The notes: a model not told the origin generated them from the sequence alone. Counted from the stretch's first letter, positions 34,529 to 43,417 are shown. The stretch: DNA of 53,967 bases from Treponema sp. (GCA_031257195.1 JAIRPD010000082.1:1-53967); one strand, 5' to 3'. A program made the numbers and translations.

Positions 34529-35598
34529 ACAGCAGGGGCTTTCTTGCATTGGCGGTTAATCACTACGCGGGCATACGCAAGGCGGTTCTTACGGTGCTGC
34601 TCTCCATTGGTATAAGCGTTTTTTTGCTGCTGCTTTTTACCAGTGACGATCCCGGCTCGGTGGTCTCGGCGCTGTTTCGGGGCGCTTTTGTGGGCAAGCG
34701 GAACCTGGGAACCACCCTGGCCGCCTCCACCACCCTGCTCCTTAACGCCATCGCCTTTTCCATCGCCAACAAAGCGGGGTTCTTCAACACCGGCATCGAC
34801 GGCGATATGTACATGGGCGCCCTGGCCGCGACCCTGGTGGGCATCTACGGCCGGGGTATTCCGGGACCCGCGCTGGCGGCGCTTTGCGTTCTTGCCGCGG
34901 TGATCGCCGGGGCGCTCTGGGCGCTGATCCCGGCGCTGCTCAACATTCACCTTAACGCCAACGTCATCTGCGTCTGCATCATGATGAACAGCGTGGCAAA
35001 CTACATCTGCAATTTTTTTATCGTGGGCCCCCTTTCCGCGGGAAAAACGGTGCCCCAGTCCAAAGACGTGGCTGTCCGGTTTTCGCAGATCATGCTGCCA
35101 TCGCGGCTTAACATAGGCATCTTCTTTTCCGTGATTATATGGATTGTGATGATCTGGGTGCTTAAAAAAACCACCCTGGGCTACGAGCTTAAAACCGTTG
35201 GAGAAAACCCCCAGCACGCCCAGTACGCGGGGATCAACTACAAAATGACCGCCGTTAAGGCCATGATGATAAGCGGCGCCCTTTCCGGCTTCGCGGGGTG
35301 CGTGGAAATCCTGGGCAACTATGGTTACTTCCTCAACGAATTCGCCTCCGGCCTCGGTTCCCGGGGCCTGCTTACGGCCCTGATTGTCCGCTGCGATATG
35401 ACCTTGCTGCCCATCGCGTCATTTTTTATTTCCGCCCTGTCTTCCGGGGCAATCACCATGCAGGCCGTTACCAAGGTGCCCAAGTCCCTGGTGGATTCCC
35501 TGACCGCGCTTTTTATCATCCTGGCCACCATGGAAACCCTTTTCCTTTTTCAGCGGCGCAAAAAGGCGTCCGAAACCAAGGAGGCCGCCCATGGATAA
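34525..35598 (+). CDS. Nucleoside ABC importer permease 1
   Basis: 357 residues, ATG overlapping the ATPase stop (ATGA). It has about nine hydrophobic segments and the BPD_transp_2 family pattern: IANKAGFFNTGIDGDMYMGALAA near 80-102 and GENPQHAQYAGINYKMTAVKAMMISGALSGFAG near 228-260, the coupling-helix region. It is of the YufP/NupP type. Together with the next permease it forms the membrane channel of the PnrA-dependent importer. Confidence 0.9.
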   Translation: MNSRGFLALAVNHYAGIRKAVLTVLLSIGISVFLLLLFTSDDPGSVVSALFRGAFVGKRNLGTTLAASTTLLLNAIAFSIANKAGFFNTGIDGDMYMGALAATLVGIYGRGIPGPALAALCVLAAVIAGALWALIPALLNIHLNANVICVCIMMNSVANYICNFFIVGPLSAGKTVPQSKDVAVRFSQIMLPSRLNIGIFFSVIIWIVMIWVLKKTTLGYELKTVGENPQHAQYAGINYKMTAVKAMMISGALSGFAGCVEILGNYGYFLNEFASGLGSRGLLTALIVRCDMTLLPIASFFISALSSGAITMQAVTKVPKSLVDSLTALFIILATMETLFLFQRRKKASETKEAAHG

Positions 35599-36532
35599 AC
35601 CGGGGATCCTGGAAATTCTGGCCAATGTTTTTTCGCCTTCCCTTTTTTACGCGTCCCTGCGGGCCTCCGCGCCGGTAATGTACGCCGGCCTCTGCGCCGC
35701 CATGACCCAGCAGGCGGGGATCCTCAACCTGGGAACCGAGGGGATCATGTTGATGGGGGCGTACCTGGCCGTCGCTTTTGGCTACCTGAGCGGAAGCTGG
35801 CTGGTGGGGATCTTCGCCGCCATGCTGGGAGGGGCGATCATCGCCGGCATCCTGGGCGTGGGAAACCTCCGCTACCAGGCTTTTCTGCCGGCTATTTGCA
35901 TAGGCATGAATCTGTTTGTGCTGGGCTTTACCCGGTTCCTTCTGGAAACAAACTTTAAGGTTACCGGCGTTTTTGTGGATCCCCGGATTCCCCCCATCCC
36001 CCGGATTCGTTTTGACGGTATCCCCTTTCTCGGCGCGTTCTTTAACAACTGGTGCCTTACCGAATGGCTGCTTATTCTGATCGTTCCCCTTACCTGGTTT
36101 GTGATCTTCAAGACCACCTGGGGACTGCGGATCCGTTCGGTGGGCAAGATGGAGATGGCCGCGCGAACCGCGGGGCTTAACGTCAACGCCTATAAATACC
36201 AGGCGATTCTTGTGTCCGGTCTGCTTGGCGGACTCGCGGGGGCCCATCTTTCCCTGGGGTACAGCAACATGTTTGTCCAGGGCATGACCAACAACCGGGG
36301 ATTCATGGGGATCGCCGCCATGTGGTTCGGCAACGCCCACCCGGTTTATACAGTCATCGGCGCCTACATTTTCGGTTTTTTCGATTCCACCGGTTCCCGG
36401 CTCCAGCCCTACGGCTTCCCGTCCCAGTTTGTGCTGGCGATCCCCTATATTGTTACGGTGGTCATCCTCGCCCTTGTGATGCTGGTCCAGGCGCGGCGTG
36501 AAAAACGAAGGAAGAGTCCCCTCTCCGGCTGA
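35591..36532 (+). CDS. Nucleoside ABC importer permease 2
   Basis: 313 residues, overlapping the previous gene by 8 bases. It is a BPD_transp_2 permease with AAMTQQAGILNLGTEGIMLMGAYLAVAFGYLSG near 36-68 and GKMEMAARTAGLNVNAYKYQAILVSGLLGGLAGAHL near 185-220. It is of the YufQ/NupQ type and is the last gene of the operon. Five Arg/Lys residues close the C-terminus, fitting a cytoplasmic tail. Confidence 0.9.
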   Translation: MDKPGILEILANVFSPSLFYASLRASAPVMYAGLCAAMTQQAGILNLGTEGIMLMGAYLAVAFGYLSGSWLVGIFAAMLGGAIIAGILGVGNLRYQAFLPAICIGMNLFVLGFTRFLLETNFKVTGVFVDPRIPPIPRIRFDGIPFLGAFFNNWCLTEWLLILIVPLTWFVIFKTTWGLRIRSVGKMEMAARTAGLNVNAYKYQAILVSGLLGGLAGAHLSLGYSNMFVQGMTNNRGFMGIAAMWFGNAHPVYTVIGAYIFGFFDSTGSRLQPYGFPSQFVLAIPYIVTVVILALVMLVQARREKRRKSPLSG

Positions 36533-36571
36533 AAACCGCCCCGGCTGGTTAAACCACCTCCCCAAAAAGCC

Positions 36572-36583
36572 GATACTATACCC
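36572..36583 (+). promoter_or_regulatory. -10 box six bases from ATG 36584
   Basis: GATACT (36572-36577), overlapping an alternative TACTAT, then six bases and ATG. No Shine-Dalgarno sequence is present. TTAAAC 17 bases upstream is a weak -35. Confidence 0.5.
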
Positions 36584-37249
36584 ATGATCCGCGCCTTTGT
36601 CCCCTGGATTTTTCCCTTTTTGGGCCTGGGGCTGATTTTCCCCCTTTTCCCGGCAAACGCCCAGGAGGTACTCCGGGGGGAGGTCCAGGTGGACCTGGAA
36701 CAGGTCCGGGGTTTTGTGGAAAGCCCCCCCCTGAATATCCAGGGCGCCCGGGATAAAGCCCTGGAAGAGGCGGCCTATTACTTTGGGGCCATGATCTACG
36801 GCTGGTCCTTTCGTTACGATGTGGGGGAAAAGGCCCGGCGTATTGAGGAAAAGCTGGAGCTGAGCCCCCTGGGGTCCATCGCCGCGGATGACCCCCGGTT
36901 GGAACCGGGAAACCCTCAGGTAAAAGACAACACCCTTTCCCTCTGGTCCGACTACCGTCCCAGCGATACCCAGCGCCTCCGGCTTGCCAAATGGAGATCC
37001 GGTTCCCTTCGGCCCGCCCAGGCCTACGGGCAAAGTCCCCTGGAAAACAAAGCCGCCGCCCTGGAAGACGCCGCCCGGGCCGCCCTGCGGGCCGCGCTCC
37101 GGGGCGGGGAACGGAACCGGCCCAAGGAAGTTACCGGATATATAAGCCTGGCCGCCTTTCCCCGGTTCTGGCTGAACGCGGGCCGGTGGATGGTGGAGGG
37201 CCGTTTTTTTGTGGAAATCCGGGAAATCCGGCCTTTCGCCGCCTATTAA
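36584..37249 (+). CDS. Secreted hypothetical protein
   Basis: 221 residues. A signal peptide (PWIFPFLGLGLIFPLFPANAQ) is cleaved near residue 28. The mature part is helical with a long mixed-charge run (QGARDKALEEAAYYFGAMIYGWSF, then GEKARRIEEKLEL). It closes with beta strands (GYISLAAFPRFWLNAGRWMVEGRFFVEIREI). The pattern 'AL..AA..A...' followed by a strand pair is reminiscent of LPP20-like periplasmic proteins, but there is no Cys for lipidation and I make no firm assignment. It is monocistronic and its promoter is leaderless-type. Confidence 0.7.
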   Translation: MIRAFVPWIFPFLGLGLIFPLFPANAQEVLRGEVQVDLEQVRGFVESPPLNIQGARDKALEEAAYYFGAMIYGWSFRYDVGEKARRIEEKLELSPLGSIAADDPRLEPGNPQVKDNTLSLWSDYRPSDTQRLRLAKWRSGSLRPAQAYGQSPLENKAAALEDAARAALRAALRGGERNRPKEVTGYISLAAFPRFWLNAGRWMVEGRFFVEIREIRPFAAY

Positions 37250-37293
37250 CCCCCCTTGACTCGGGGCCGCGGTTTTTTATGCGCTTTATTGAA

Positions 37294-37322
37294 TTGACAA
37301 AAAACTCCCCCTGTTTTATACT
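37294..37322 (+). promoter_or_regulatory. Near-consensus promoter upstream of sensor kinase
   Basis: TTGACA (37294-37299), a 17-base spacer and TATACT (37317-37322). Transcription would start near 37329, inside the palindrome at 37326-37356. Confidence 0.85.
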
Positions 37323-37325
37323 GTG

Positions 37326-37356
37326 CTTGCTTACTAACGGTCAGTTAGTAAGCAAG
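37326..37356. promoter_or_regulatory. Perfect 13-bp inverted repeat, TetR-type operator
   Basis: CTTGCTTACTAAC and its exact reverse complement are separated by 5 bases (GGTCA). The core TTACTAAC...GTTAGTAA resembles operators bound by TetR-family repressors. It covers the expected transcription start, which is ideal for repression. No TetR-like gene is present in the window. Confidence 0.75.
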
Positions 37357-37406
37357 TCCGTGGTTTTTCAGGCTAGGGCCTCGTAAAATCGCGTTTTAGT
37401 GGAAGA

Positions 37407-37434
37407 TTGGCCAATACCCGCGGATATTGGCCAA
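37407..37434 (+). promoter_or_regulatory. Second inverted repeat in the kinase mRNA leader
   Basis: TTGGCCAATA (37407-37416) and TATTGGCCAA (37425-37434) form a perfect 10-bp stem with an 8-base loop. It ends 13 bases before ATG 37448 and could hide the start region in the transcript or bind a second regulator. Confidence 0.6.
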
Positions 37435-37447
37435 CTCGAATGTATAA

Positions 37448-40400
37448 ATGAGTGGCGTTATGCGGAATTTCAAAATTGCCCTGTGGGGACTGCTAATTTC
37501 TATCGCCGTTTTAACGTTTTTAGGCTATGAAAAAAATAAGTCTGTCCTTCTGGGTAAAGCCGGAGGGGGGGGGAAGAACGCCGCCGGGCAGGCGGGGGCC
37601 CCTTTTATCTGCCGTTCCTACACGGACATACCGGGGGTAACCGCGGAGGAAAAGGCCGCCATAGAACGCTTCCGCGGCCAGGGCCGGATCTTTACGTACG
37701 GCATGATCTCCTCTTCCGAGTGTTTTCAGGGGGAACAAGCCATTGAGGGCTACGCTGCGCTTTACTGCAACTGGCTTACGGAACTGTTCGGTATTCCCTT
37801 TGTGCCCGCCATTTACGATTGGAATGATTTGATAAATGGCCTTGAATCGGGGACCATCGACTTTACCGGGGAGTTGAATACCAAAGGGAACGGCGCCGCC
37901 GGTTTTTACATGACCGGCCCCATCGCCGAACGGTTTCTTACAATCATCCAAAAAACCGGCAGTCAGGATGTTCAAATCCTGGCCAAAAAGGAAAAACCGC
38001 AAATCGCCTTTTTAAAGGATTCCGCCGCCTACAACCTGGTCCGTTCCCAGACGGATTTTGAGTTTACGCCCCTTTATTTTGAAACCGTTAACAGCGCCTG
38101 CCTCGCCCTGCTGGAGGGAAAAGCCGACGCCTTTATAGACGCTTCCATGGACGGCATTACAAACATCTACAATGAATTGACGGAAGAAACTTTTCTTCCC
38201 TACATTTACACCCCCGTGTCCATGGCGGCCCGCGACCCTGAACTTAAACCCTTTATTTCCGTTGTTCAAAAGTACCTCGATCAGGGGGGGGAGCGGTACC
38301 TGCTTCATCTTTACAACCAGGGCAGCAAGGATTTTCAGCATTTCCGTTTTATACAATCCCTGACGGAGGAAGAGCGTTTACACCTGGCGTTCCTTATGAA
38401 CAAGCCCATTCCCATCCGCGCGGAATGGGATAATTATCCCATAGCTTTTTACAACAGCAACGAATCCCAATGGCAGGGTATCGCCTGGGATATTTTACGG
38501 GAAATTGAGACCATATCCGGCCTTAGTTTCGAGGCCACCGGTCATCCCGGGACGGTATGGTCGGAATCCCTGGCGGCCCTGGAACAGGGCAGCGAACTGA
38601 TGATCTCGGAACTTATCCCGACCCCGGAAAGGGAGGGCCGTTTTCTTTGGGGCGATGTCTATCAGCGGGATAACTACGCCCTCCTGGCCAAGGCGGATCA
38701 CGACGATGTGGCGATCAACGAAATTATCTACAGCCGGGTGGGCCTTGTCAAAGGCACGGCGCATACGGATGTCTTTAAGCGGTGGTTCCCCAACCATCCC
38801 AATACCACGGAATACGAGGCCGTGAGCGACGCCTTGGACAGCCTGAAAAAGGGAGAGGTTGATATGGTCATGGGGACCAAAAATATGCTTCTTACCTTTA
38901 CTAATTACCGGGAAGATCCGGGTTATAAACTGATATGGATCTTCAATCAGACGGTGAATTCCTCATTCGGTTTTAACCTGCGGGAAAAAACGCTCTGCGC
39001 GATAATAAACAAGGCCCAGGCCCTGGTGGACACGGGAAGTATCACGTCCCGGTGGACCAGCAAGGTTTTTGATTACCGTACCCAGATGATGCGGTTCCGC
39101 CAGCCCTACCTGATCGCCTTTTCCCTTCTCCTGGGACTGGGGGTGTTTCTCCTCATCGCCCTGGTACAAAAATACAAAGTATCGGGCCAGGAACTGGAAG
39201 TAACCGTTAAACGCCGGACCCAGGAGCTGGAAGAACGGGGCGCGGAACTGGAACAGCGGAGAAACGCCGCCCAAAGAGCCTACAAGGTAAAAAACCGCTT
39301 CCTGGCCAACATGAGCCACGAGATACTTACCCCCCTGAACGCCATCATTGGACTATCCCAAACGGAACTGGACAAGGCCGAAAAGGATTCCCAGGAAAAC
39401 CTGTCCGCCATTAACCGTTCCGGCATGGCCCTGCTCAGCGTGATCAACGATCTTCTGGATATTTCCAACATTGAATCCGGGGAAATGGAACTCACCGTCG
39501 CCGACTATTCCCTGCCCGCTCTGATAAGCGGCGCCATCACCGCGGTAAAGATGTGGATCGGGGGAAAACCCATCCAGTTCCGGCTCGAGATGGACGAAAA
39601 CCTTCCCATGACTATCCGGGGGGATAAACAGCGGGTTAAACAGATTCTCAACAACCTTTTAAACAACGCCGTCAAGTATACCCAGCAGGGCAGCGTGATC
39701 CTCCGGGTGGGTTTTAGTCAAAGCGCCTCCGCTCAAGAGGCGGGGATCATCGACCTGATCTTTGAAATCCACGATACCGGAATGGGGATTAAGCCCGGCC
39801 ACATGGAAAAACTTTTTACCGATTACGGCCAGGCGGACACCAAGACTACCCGCTCCACCAGCGGTATCGGCATGGGTCTTTTGATAACCAAGAAGCTGGC
39901 GGAACTTATGGAGGGGGAGGTAGAGGCGATCAGCGAATTTGGCAGAGGAAGCGTCTTTAGCGCCAAATTACGCCAGATCGTTACGGACCCGTTCCCGGTG
40001 GGCAAGGATACGGTGGAAAAGCTCAAGGCCTTTACCTGGAAGGAAGAACAGGAAGACAGGCTGTGCCTTCCCTACGCCAGGGTACTGGTAGTAGACGATG
40101 TTCCCACCAACCACGCCGTCGCCAGGGGAATTATGCGGCCCTACAGGATGACCGTTGACGCCGTATCCTCCGGACAGGAGGCGGTGGATCTTATCGCCAG
40201 GGGCGAACCCCGGTACGACGCGATTTTTATGGACCACATGATGCCGGAAATGGACGGCATGGAAGCCGCCGCGCTCATCCGCGCCCAAGGAACCGAATAC
40301 GCCTCTACCGTACCAATCATCGCCCTAACCGCCAACGCCCTGCCGGAGAACGAGAAACTTTTCCTTAAAAATGGTTTTAACGCCTTTATGGCCAAACCAA

Positions 40401-41167
40401 TCAACATTAACAAACTGAACAAGGTCCTGATGGAATGGGTCCGGGACGAAAAAAAGGAGGCCCTCTATACCGGCGCGCCCCAGGAAGAGGAAGAACAGCC
40501 CGAAACCAACCGCCTTTTGGACTACGCCATTGATGGAGTGGACCTGGCCGCCGGGGCGGCCCAGTTTGGCGGCGAGGAAAGCTACCTGGAAATCGTCAAG
40601 GTCTTTGTTTCCGATACCCCCAAGCTGCTTAGGAATATCCAGCAAAACCTGGACGGTTTCCGCATCATGCCCGCCGCCGCCGCCGCCGCCCTGTCGGCCC
40701 TCAAGAACTACACCATCGCGGTCCACGGCATAAAAGGTTCCTGTTACGGGATATGCGCCACCCCCGTGGGGGATCTGGCCAAAGAACTGGAGCTGGCCGC
40801 CAAGGCCCAGGATATGGGCAAAGTACTGGAACTTAATAACCGGTTTATCCAGGCCGCGGAAAAACTGGTGGAAGAACTCCAGGCCCTCTTTCCCCAAAAA
40901 GAAGAAAATCCCAAACTGCAAAGAACGGCCCCCGACACCGCCGCGCTGCGAAAGCTTCTGGACGCTGTCCGGGCCTACAACATCAACGACATCCTGGAGA
41001 TCCTTAAAGAACTGGAGCAGTACGGTTACCAGGAAAATGGCGACCTTGTTGTCAAACTCCGGGAAGCGGCGAACGAGTACGAGTACGGGACCCTGCGGGA
41101 ACTCCTTACCGGCGCCCTTTCCCCGGAGGATGACAAACAGGAACTGCTCTTTGGAACCGCGGGTTAG
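37448..41167 (+). CDS. EvgS/BvgS-like hybrid sensor kinase with receiver and Hpt
   Basis: 1239 residues from ATG 37448; ATG 37460 is an alternative and neither has a good ribosome site. TM1 is at 7-25. Two periplasmic solute-binding (SBP_bac_3-like) domains lie at about 75-295 and 320-545, and TM2 at about 555-577. A coiled linker leads to HisKA with His624 (MSHEILTPLNAIIGLS), and the HATPase has an intact N-box (NLLNNAVKYT) and G boxes. The receiver has Asp929 (IFMDHMMPEMDG), and the Hpt has His1093 (AVHGIKGSCYG). All phosphorelay residues are present, so the protein can pass phosphate His-Asp-His to an unlinked regulator. It senses a periplasmic ligand. The receiver opens with the same LPYARVLVVDDVPTN as the degenerate sensor at 14170, so the two are paralogs. 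Confidence 0.93.
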   Translation: MSGVMRNFKIALWGLLISIAVLTFLGYEKNKSVLLGKAGGGGKNAAGQAGAPFICRSYTDIPGVTAEEKAAIERFRGQGRIFTYGMISSSECFQGEQAIEGYAALYCNWLTELFGIPFVPAIYDWNDLINGLESGTIDFTGELNTKGNGAAGFYMTGPIAERFLTIIQKTGSQDVQILAKKEKPQIAFLKDSAAYNLVRSQTDFEFTPLYFETVNSACLALLEGKADAFIDASMDGITNIYNELTEETFLPYIYTPVSMAARDPELKPFISVVQKYLDQGGERYLLHLYNQGSKDFQHFRFIQSLTEEERLHLAFLMNKPIPIRAEWDNYPIAFYNSNESQWQGIAWDILREIETISGLSFEATGHPGTVWSESLAALEQGSELMISELIPTPEREGRFLWGDVYQRDNYALLAKADHDDVAINEIIYSRVGLVKGTAHTDVFKRWFPNHPNTTEYEAVSDALDSLKKGEVDMVMGTKNMLLTFTNYREDPGYKLIWIFNQTVNSSFGFNLREKTLCAIINKAQALVDTGSITSRWTSKVFDYRTQMMRFRQPYLIAFSLLLGLGVFLLIALVQKYKVSGQELEVTVKRRTQELEERGAELEQRRNAAQRAYKVKNRFLANMSHEILTPLNAIIGLSQTELDKAEKDSQENLSAINRSGMALLSVINDLLDISNIESGEMELTVADYSLPALISGAITAVKMWIGGKPIQFRLEMDENLPMTIRGDKQRVKQILNNLLNNAVKYTQQGSVILRVGFSQSASAQEAGIIDLIFEIHDTGMGIKPGHMEKLFTDYGQADTKTTRSTSGIGMGLLITKKLAELMEGEVEAISEFGRGSVFSAKLRQIVTDPFPVGKDTVEKLKAFTWKEEQEDRLCLPYARVLVVDDVPTNHAVARGIMRPYRMTVDAVSSGQEAVDLIARGEPRYDAIFMDHMMPEMDGMEAAALIRAQGTEYASTVPIIALTANALPENEKLFLKNGFNAFMAKPININKLNKVLMEWVRDEKKEALYTGAPQEEEEQPETNRLLDYAIDGVDLAAGAAQFGGEESYLEIVKVFVSDTPKLLRNIQQNLDGFRIMPAAAAAALSALKNYTIAVHGIKGSCYGICATPVGDLAKELELAAKAQDMGKVLELNNRFIQAAEKLVEELQALFPQKEENPKLQRTAPDTAALRKLLDAVRAYNINDILEILKELEQYGYQENGDLVVKLREAANEYEYGTLRELLTGALSPEDDKQELLFGTAG

Positions 41168-41176
41168 CGCCTGGTG

Positions 41177-42019
41177 ATGAAAAAGACACTCCTCATTATC
41201 CCGCTCCTCCTTTTTCTGGGCTTCTACCGCGCCGGCGCCCAGGGTAAACCCGAAACTGTTAAGATAGCGTCCTTTAACATTCAAATATTCGGCGCCGCCA
41301 AAATGGCAAAAACAGAAGCGGCGGAACTGCTGGCGGAGATCGTGTCGGGCTTTGACATGGTGGCGATACAGGAAGTACGGTCGGCGGGCATTGAGCCGGT
41401 GGAGCGTTTTATGGCCATGCTGCCCGAACGGTACGGCTATGTACTGGGCCCCCGGGAGGGACGGTCCAGCTCAAAAGAACAGTACTGGACGATTTACGAT
41501 AAAACCAAGTTTACCGCGCTGGCCCAGGATGTCTGGCCCGACGCGGACGATATTTTTGAGCGCGAGCCCATGGCGGTATACTTTAAAACCGCGGGGACCT
41601 TTGATTTTATTCTTATTAACAACCACATCCAGCCCAGGGAGGCGCGAAAGGAGATAGCCGCGCTGCCGGAGGTGGCCGCCTATTACCGGGAACTTTGGAA
41701 GGACCCGGACCTGCTTATCCTGGGGGACTTTAACGCCGACGGCCAGTACTACGACGAGTCCCTTTTGGCGGAGGTCTTTCCCGAAGGGGAGTACCTGATC
41801 GTCATCACCAACGAGTACGATACCACCCTGGGGGCCGGGAACAACACCTACGACCGCTTTATCATCTCCTCCTCCGCGCGGGAAGATTACACCGGCGCTT
41901 TTGGGGTGATCCGGTTTGACGAAGTCTATGACTTTAGCCGCCGCCATATTACCCCCCGGGAGGTGAGCGATCACTACCCTATCTGGGCCGAATTCTGGAC
42001 AAACCGGGACACGGACTAA
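41177..42019 (+). CDS. Secreted endonuclease/exonuclease/phosphatase-family protein
   Basis: 280 residues from ATG 41177, 9 bases after the kinase stop. The signal peptide LLIIPLLLFLGFYRAGAQ is followed by the DNase I/EEP fold: KIASFNIQIFG, MVAIQEVR (metal Glu), LINNHIQP, LILGDFNADG and VSDHYPIWAEF with the terminal Asp-His. All catalytic positions appear intact. An extracytoplasmic nuclease would supply nucleotides from external DNA, but phosphodiesterases of other substrates share this fold. It is probably co-transcribed with the sensor kinase. Confidence 0.87.
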   Translation: MKKTLLIIPLLLFLGFYRAGAQGKPETVKIASFNIQIFGAAKMAKTEAAELLAEIVSGFDMVAIQEVRSAGIEPVERFMAMLPERYGYVLGPREGRSSSKEQYWTIYDKTKFTALAQDVWPDADDIFEREPMAVYFKTAGTFDFILINNHIQPREARKEIAALPEVAAYYRELWKDPDLLILGDFNADGQYYDESLLAEVFPEGEYLIVITNEYDTTLGAGNNTYDRFIISSSAREDYTGAFGVIRFDEVYDFSRRHITPREVSDHYPIWAEFWTNRDTD

Positions 42020-42250
42020 AGCCCGCCCCCCTCAAACGCGGCCGGGAGATTGCACCGGTTGTAGAAGTAGAAGGAATTGATCAGTTTGCCGTCCTCGAAC
42101 CCGCCGATGGTCAGGGTGTCGGACAAGGGCATGAATAACTCACTCTGATCGGAGGCGGTTTCCGTCAGCCTGTACTCAGGATGGGACTCTATGGCCCCCA
42201 CTTCCACACCCCGTCCAGGCTGACTTTCGCGGGGTTGGCCGTTCCACCGC
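42016..42250 (-). pseudogene. Decayed fragment downstream of repeat protein
   Basis: Two minus-strand frames carry consecutive sense: GGGTANPAKVSLDGVWKWGP (stops near 42190), then VGAIESHPEYRLTETASDQSE running on to AFEGGGL, whose stop at 42016 overlaps the last bases of the facing nuclease gene. One frame change near 42195 would join them. The fragment probably belonged to the C-terminal part of a protein like its upstream neighbour. No intact start or ribosome site is seen. Confidence 0.45.
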
Positions 42251-42256
42251 CGCCGC

Positions 42257-43024
42257 TTAATACAAAGTTACGCCGAGCTGCTGCGGTTTTGCCTGGGTCG
42301 CAAGGCTCAGTTTTCCACGGGGAAACGCGATGTTCAGTTTGGTAACATTTGGGCCGATGTTCACGGTGGTTACATTGGTGAAACCAGCAAAAGAAGAATC
42401 ATTCTTATAATGATCACCGTTCCGCCAATCACGGTCAATGTTGCCGTTAAAGGTCAGTTCCGTTACCGGGAAGCCTTCAAGTACCGCCGGTATGGTTACG
42501 ATGGTCGCCCGGCCCGTGTAGGCCGTTATCTTTGCGCCCTTGCTGTCTTTAGTAAGCTCAGCCTTGAAATCCCCCGGCTGGGCGCCGGCGGCGTTGGCCG
42601 CGGCTATGGCGGCCTGTTCTTCGGCGGCCTTCCGCTCCGCTTCGGCTTTATCCTCGGCGGCGGCTTGCTTTGCCTTGCCCGCTTTCCACGCCGCTACCAT
42701 CTGGGGGCTATAGCCATCCATCACCAAGGATTGTTCTATCCACACGTCTGGGACGCCCTGCCGCCGCAAAGACTCCACCCTCCTGTCCAGCCGCGCTTCC
42801 AGCGCCCGGACAACCCCGGCGTAGTCCTTCTTTTTGTAAGCGGCCGACGCCGCCCCATCCTTGAGGGAATTCACGGCTTTTTCCACGATTTTGGCCTTCA
42901 CTTCCACCCCCAGATACCGGGCCAGCTCGTCCAGGCTTATCTTGTCCTGCGCCCGGGCCGGGGCCGTTACCACCAGCCCCGCGCAAACCAGGACCGCCGC
43001 CGCGATCCATCCCCTTCGTTTCAT
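42257..43024 (-). CDS. Secreted protein with BspA-type leucine-rich repeats
   Basis: 255 residues from ATG 43024 with AAGGAGAG about 6 bases upstream. A signal peptide ends TAPARAQ. An alpha-helical segment about 26-140 is rich in Ala, Lys and Glu (KAKQAAAEDKAEAERKAAEE) and likely coiled. Residues from about 150 show the BspA/LRR_5 pattern: ITAYTGRATIVTIPAVLEGFPVTEL and FAGFTNVTTVNIGPNVTKLN. Such proteins are typically surface-exposed adhesins. It stops early, within the repeats (GVTLY), and further sense follows downstream, so it may itself be truncated. Confidence 0.72.
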   Translation of the reverse strand: MKRRGWIAAAVLVCAGLVVTAPARAQDKISLDELARYLGVEVKAKIVEKAVNSLKDGAASAAYKKKDYAGVVRALEARLDRRVESLRRQGVPDVWIEQSLVMDGYSPQMVAAWKAGKAKQAAAEDKAEAERKAAEEQAAIAAANAAGAQPGDFKAELTKDSKGAKITAYTGRATIVTIPAVLEGFPVTELTFNGNIDRDWRNGDHYKNDSSFAGFTNVTTVNIGPNVTKLNIAFPRGKLSLATQAKPQQLGVTLY

Positions 43025-43127
43025 CGTTCTCTCCTTGTCACGCGTTATATCCCCCGCCCCAACGGGCGGCGTCGCGATGTGCCCGCGGCAAGCCGCGCCT
43101 TTGTCGTTGTTATCTGACCCGTCCTTA

Positions 43128-43270
43128 GTCAGACCCCTGACCAAGGCCGGGTCAGACTCCTGACTAAAGCCGTGTCAGCCCCTTGACCTAAGCCGTGTCA
43201 GACCTCTGACTAGGCCCGTGTCAGACCCCTGACCTAAGCCGTGTCAGTCCACTGACTAAGCCGCGGTCAG
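43128..43270. repeat. Seven 23-bp tandem units with GTCAG-N4-CTGAC palindromes
   Basis: GTCAG recurs exactly every 23 bases at 43128, 43151, 43174, 43197, 43220, 43243 and 43266. In the first six units it is paired with CTGAC (once TTGAC) after four bases. Linkers read roughly TAAGCCGT. Helical phasing of 23 bases is about two turns, so all palindromes face the same side of DNA. The array starts 104 bases upstream of the BspA-like gene and ends about 120 bases before the promoter of the opposite-strand gene. Confidence 0.93.
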
Positions 43271-43388
43271 AACCGCCGTACCGCTTATGGTTCGGGGGTT
43301 TGCGGGGAAGGATGTCAAGGGCCAAAAACCGGCGTCCCCGCGAAGTACGCTGGAGTCACCGAATGGCGGCGGGATGACGCGTTTCTTA

Positions 43389-43417
43389 TTGGCAAACGGG
43401 ACGAAGCGGAGTATAGT
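43389..43417 (+). promoter_or_regulatory. Promoter of the DUF3782-type gene
   Basis: TTGGCA (43389-43394), a 17-base spacer and TATAGT (43412-43417). A small GCCGC/GCGGC hairpin follows at about 43437-43450, and AGAGG precedes ATG 43469. Confidence 0.6.

Noticed and set aside
43128-43270. CRISPR-like interpretation of the 23-bp array
   Set aside because: The 9-base linkers between palindromes are nearly constant, not unique spacers.
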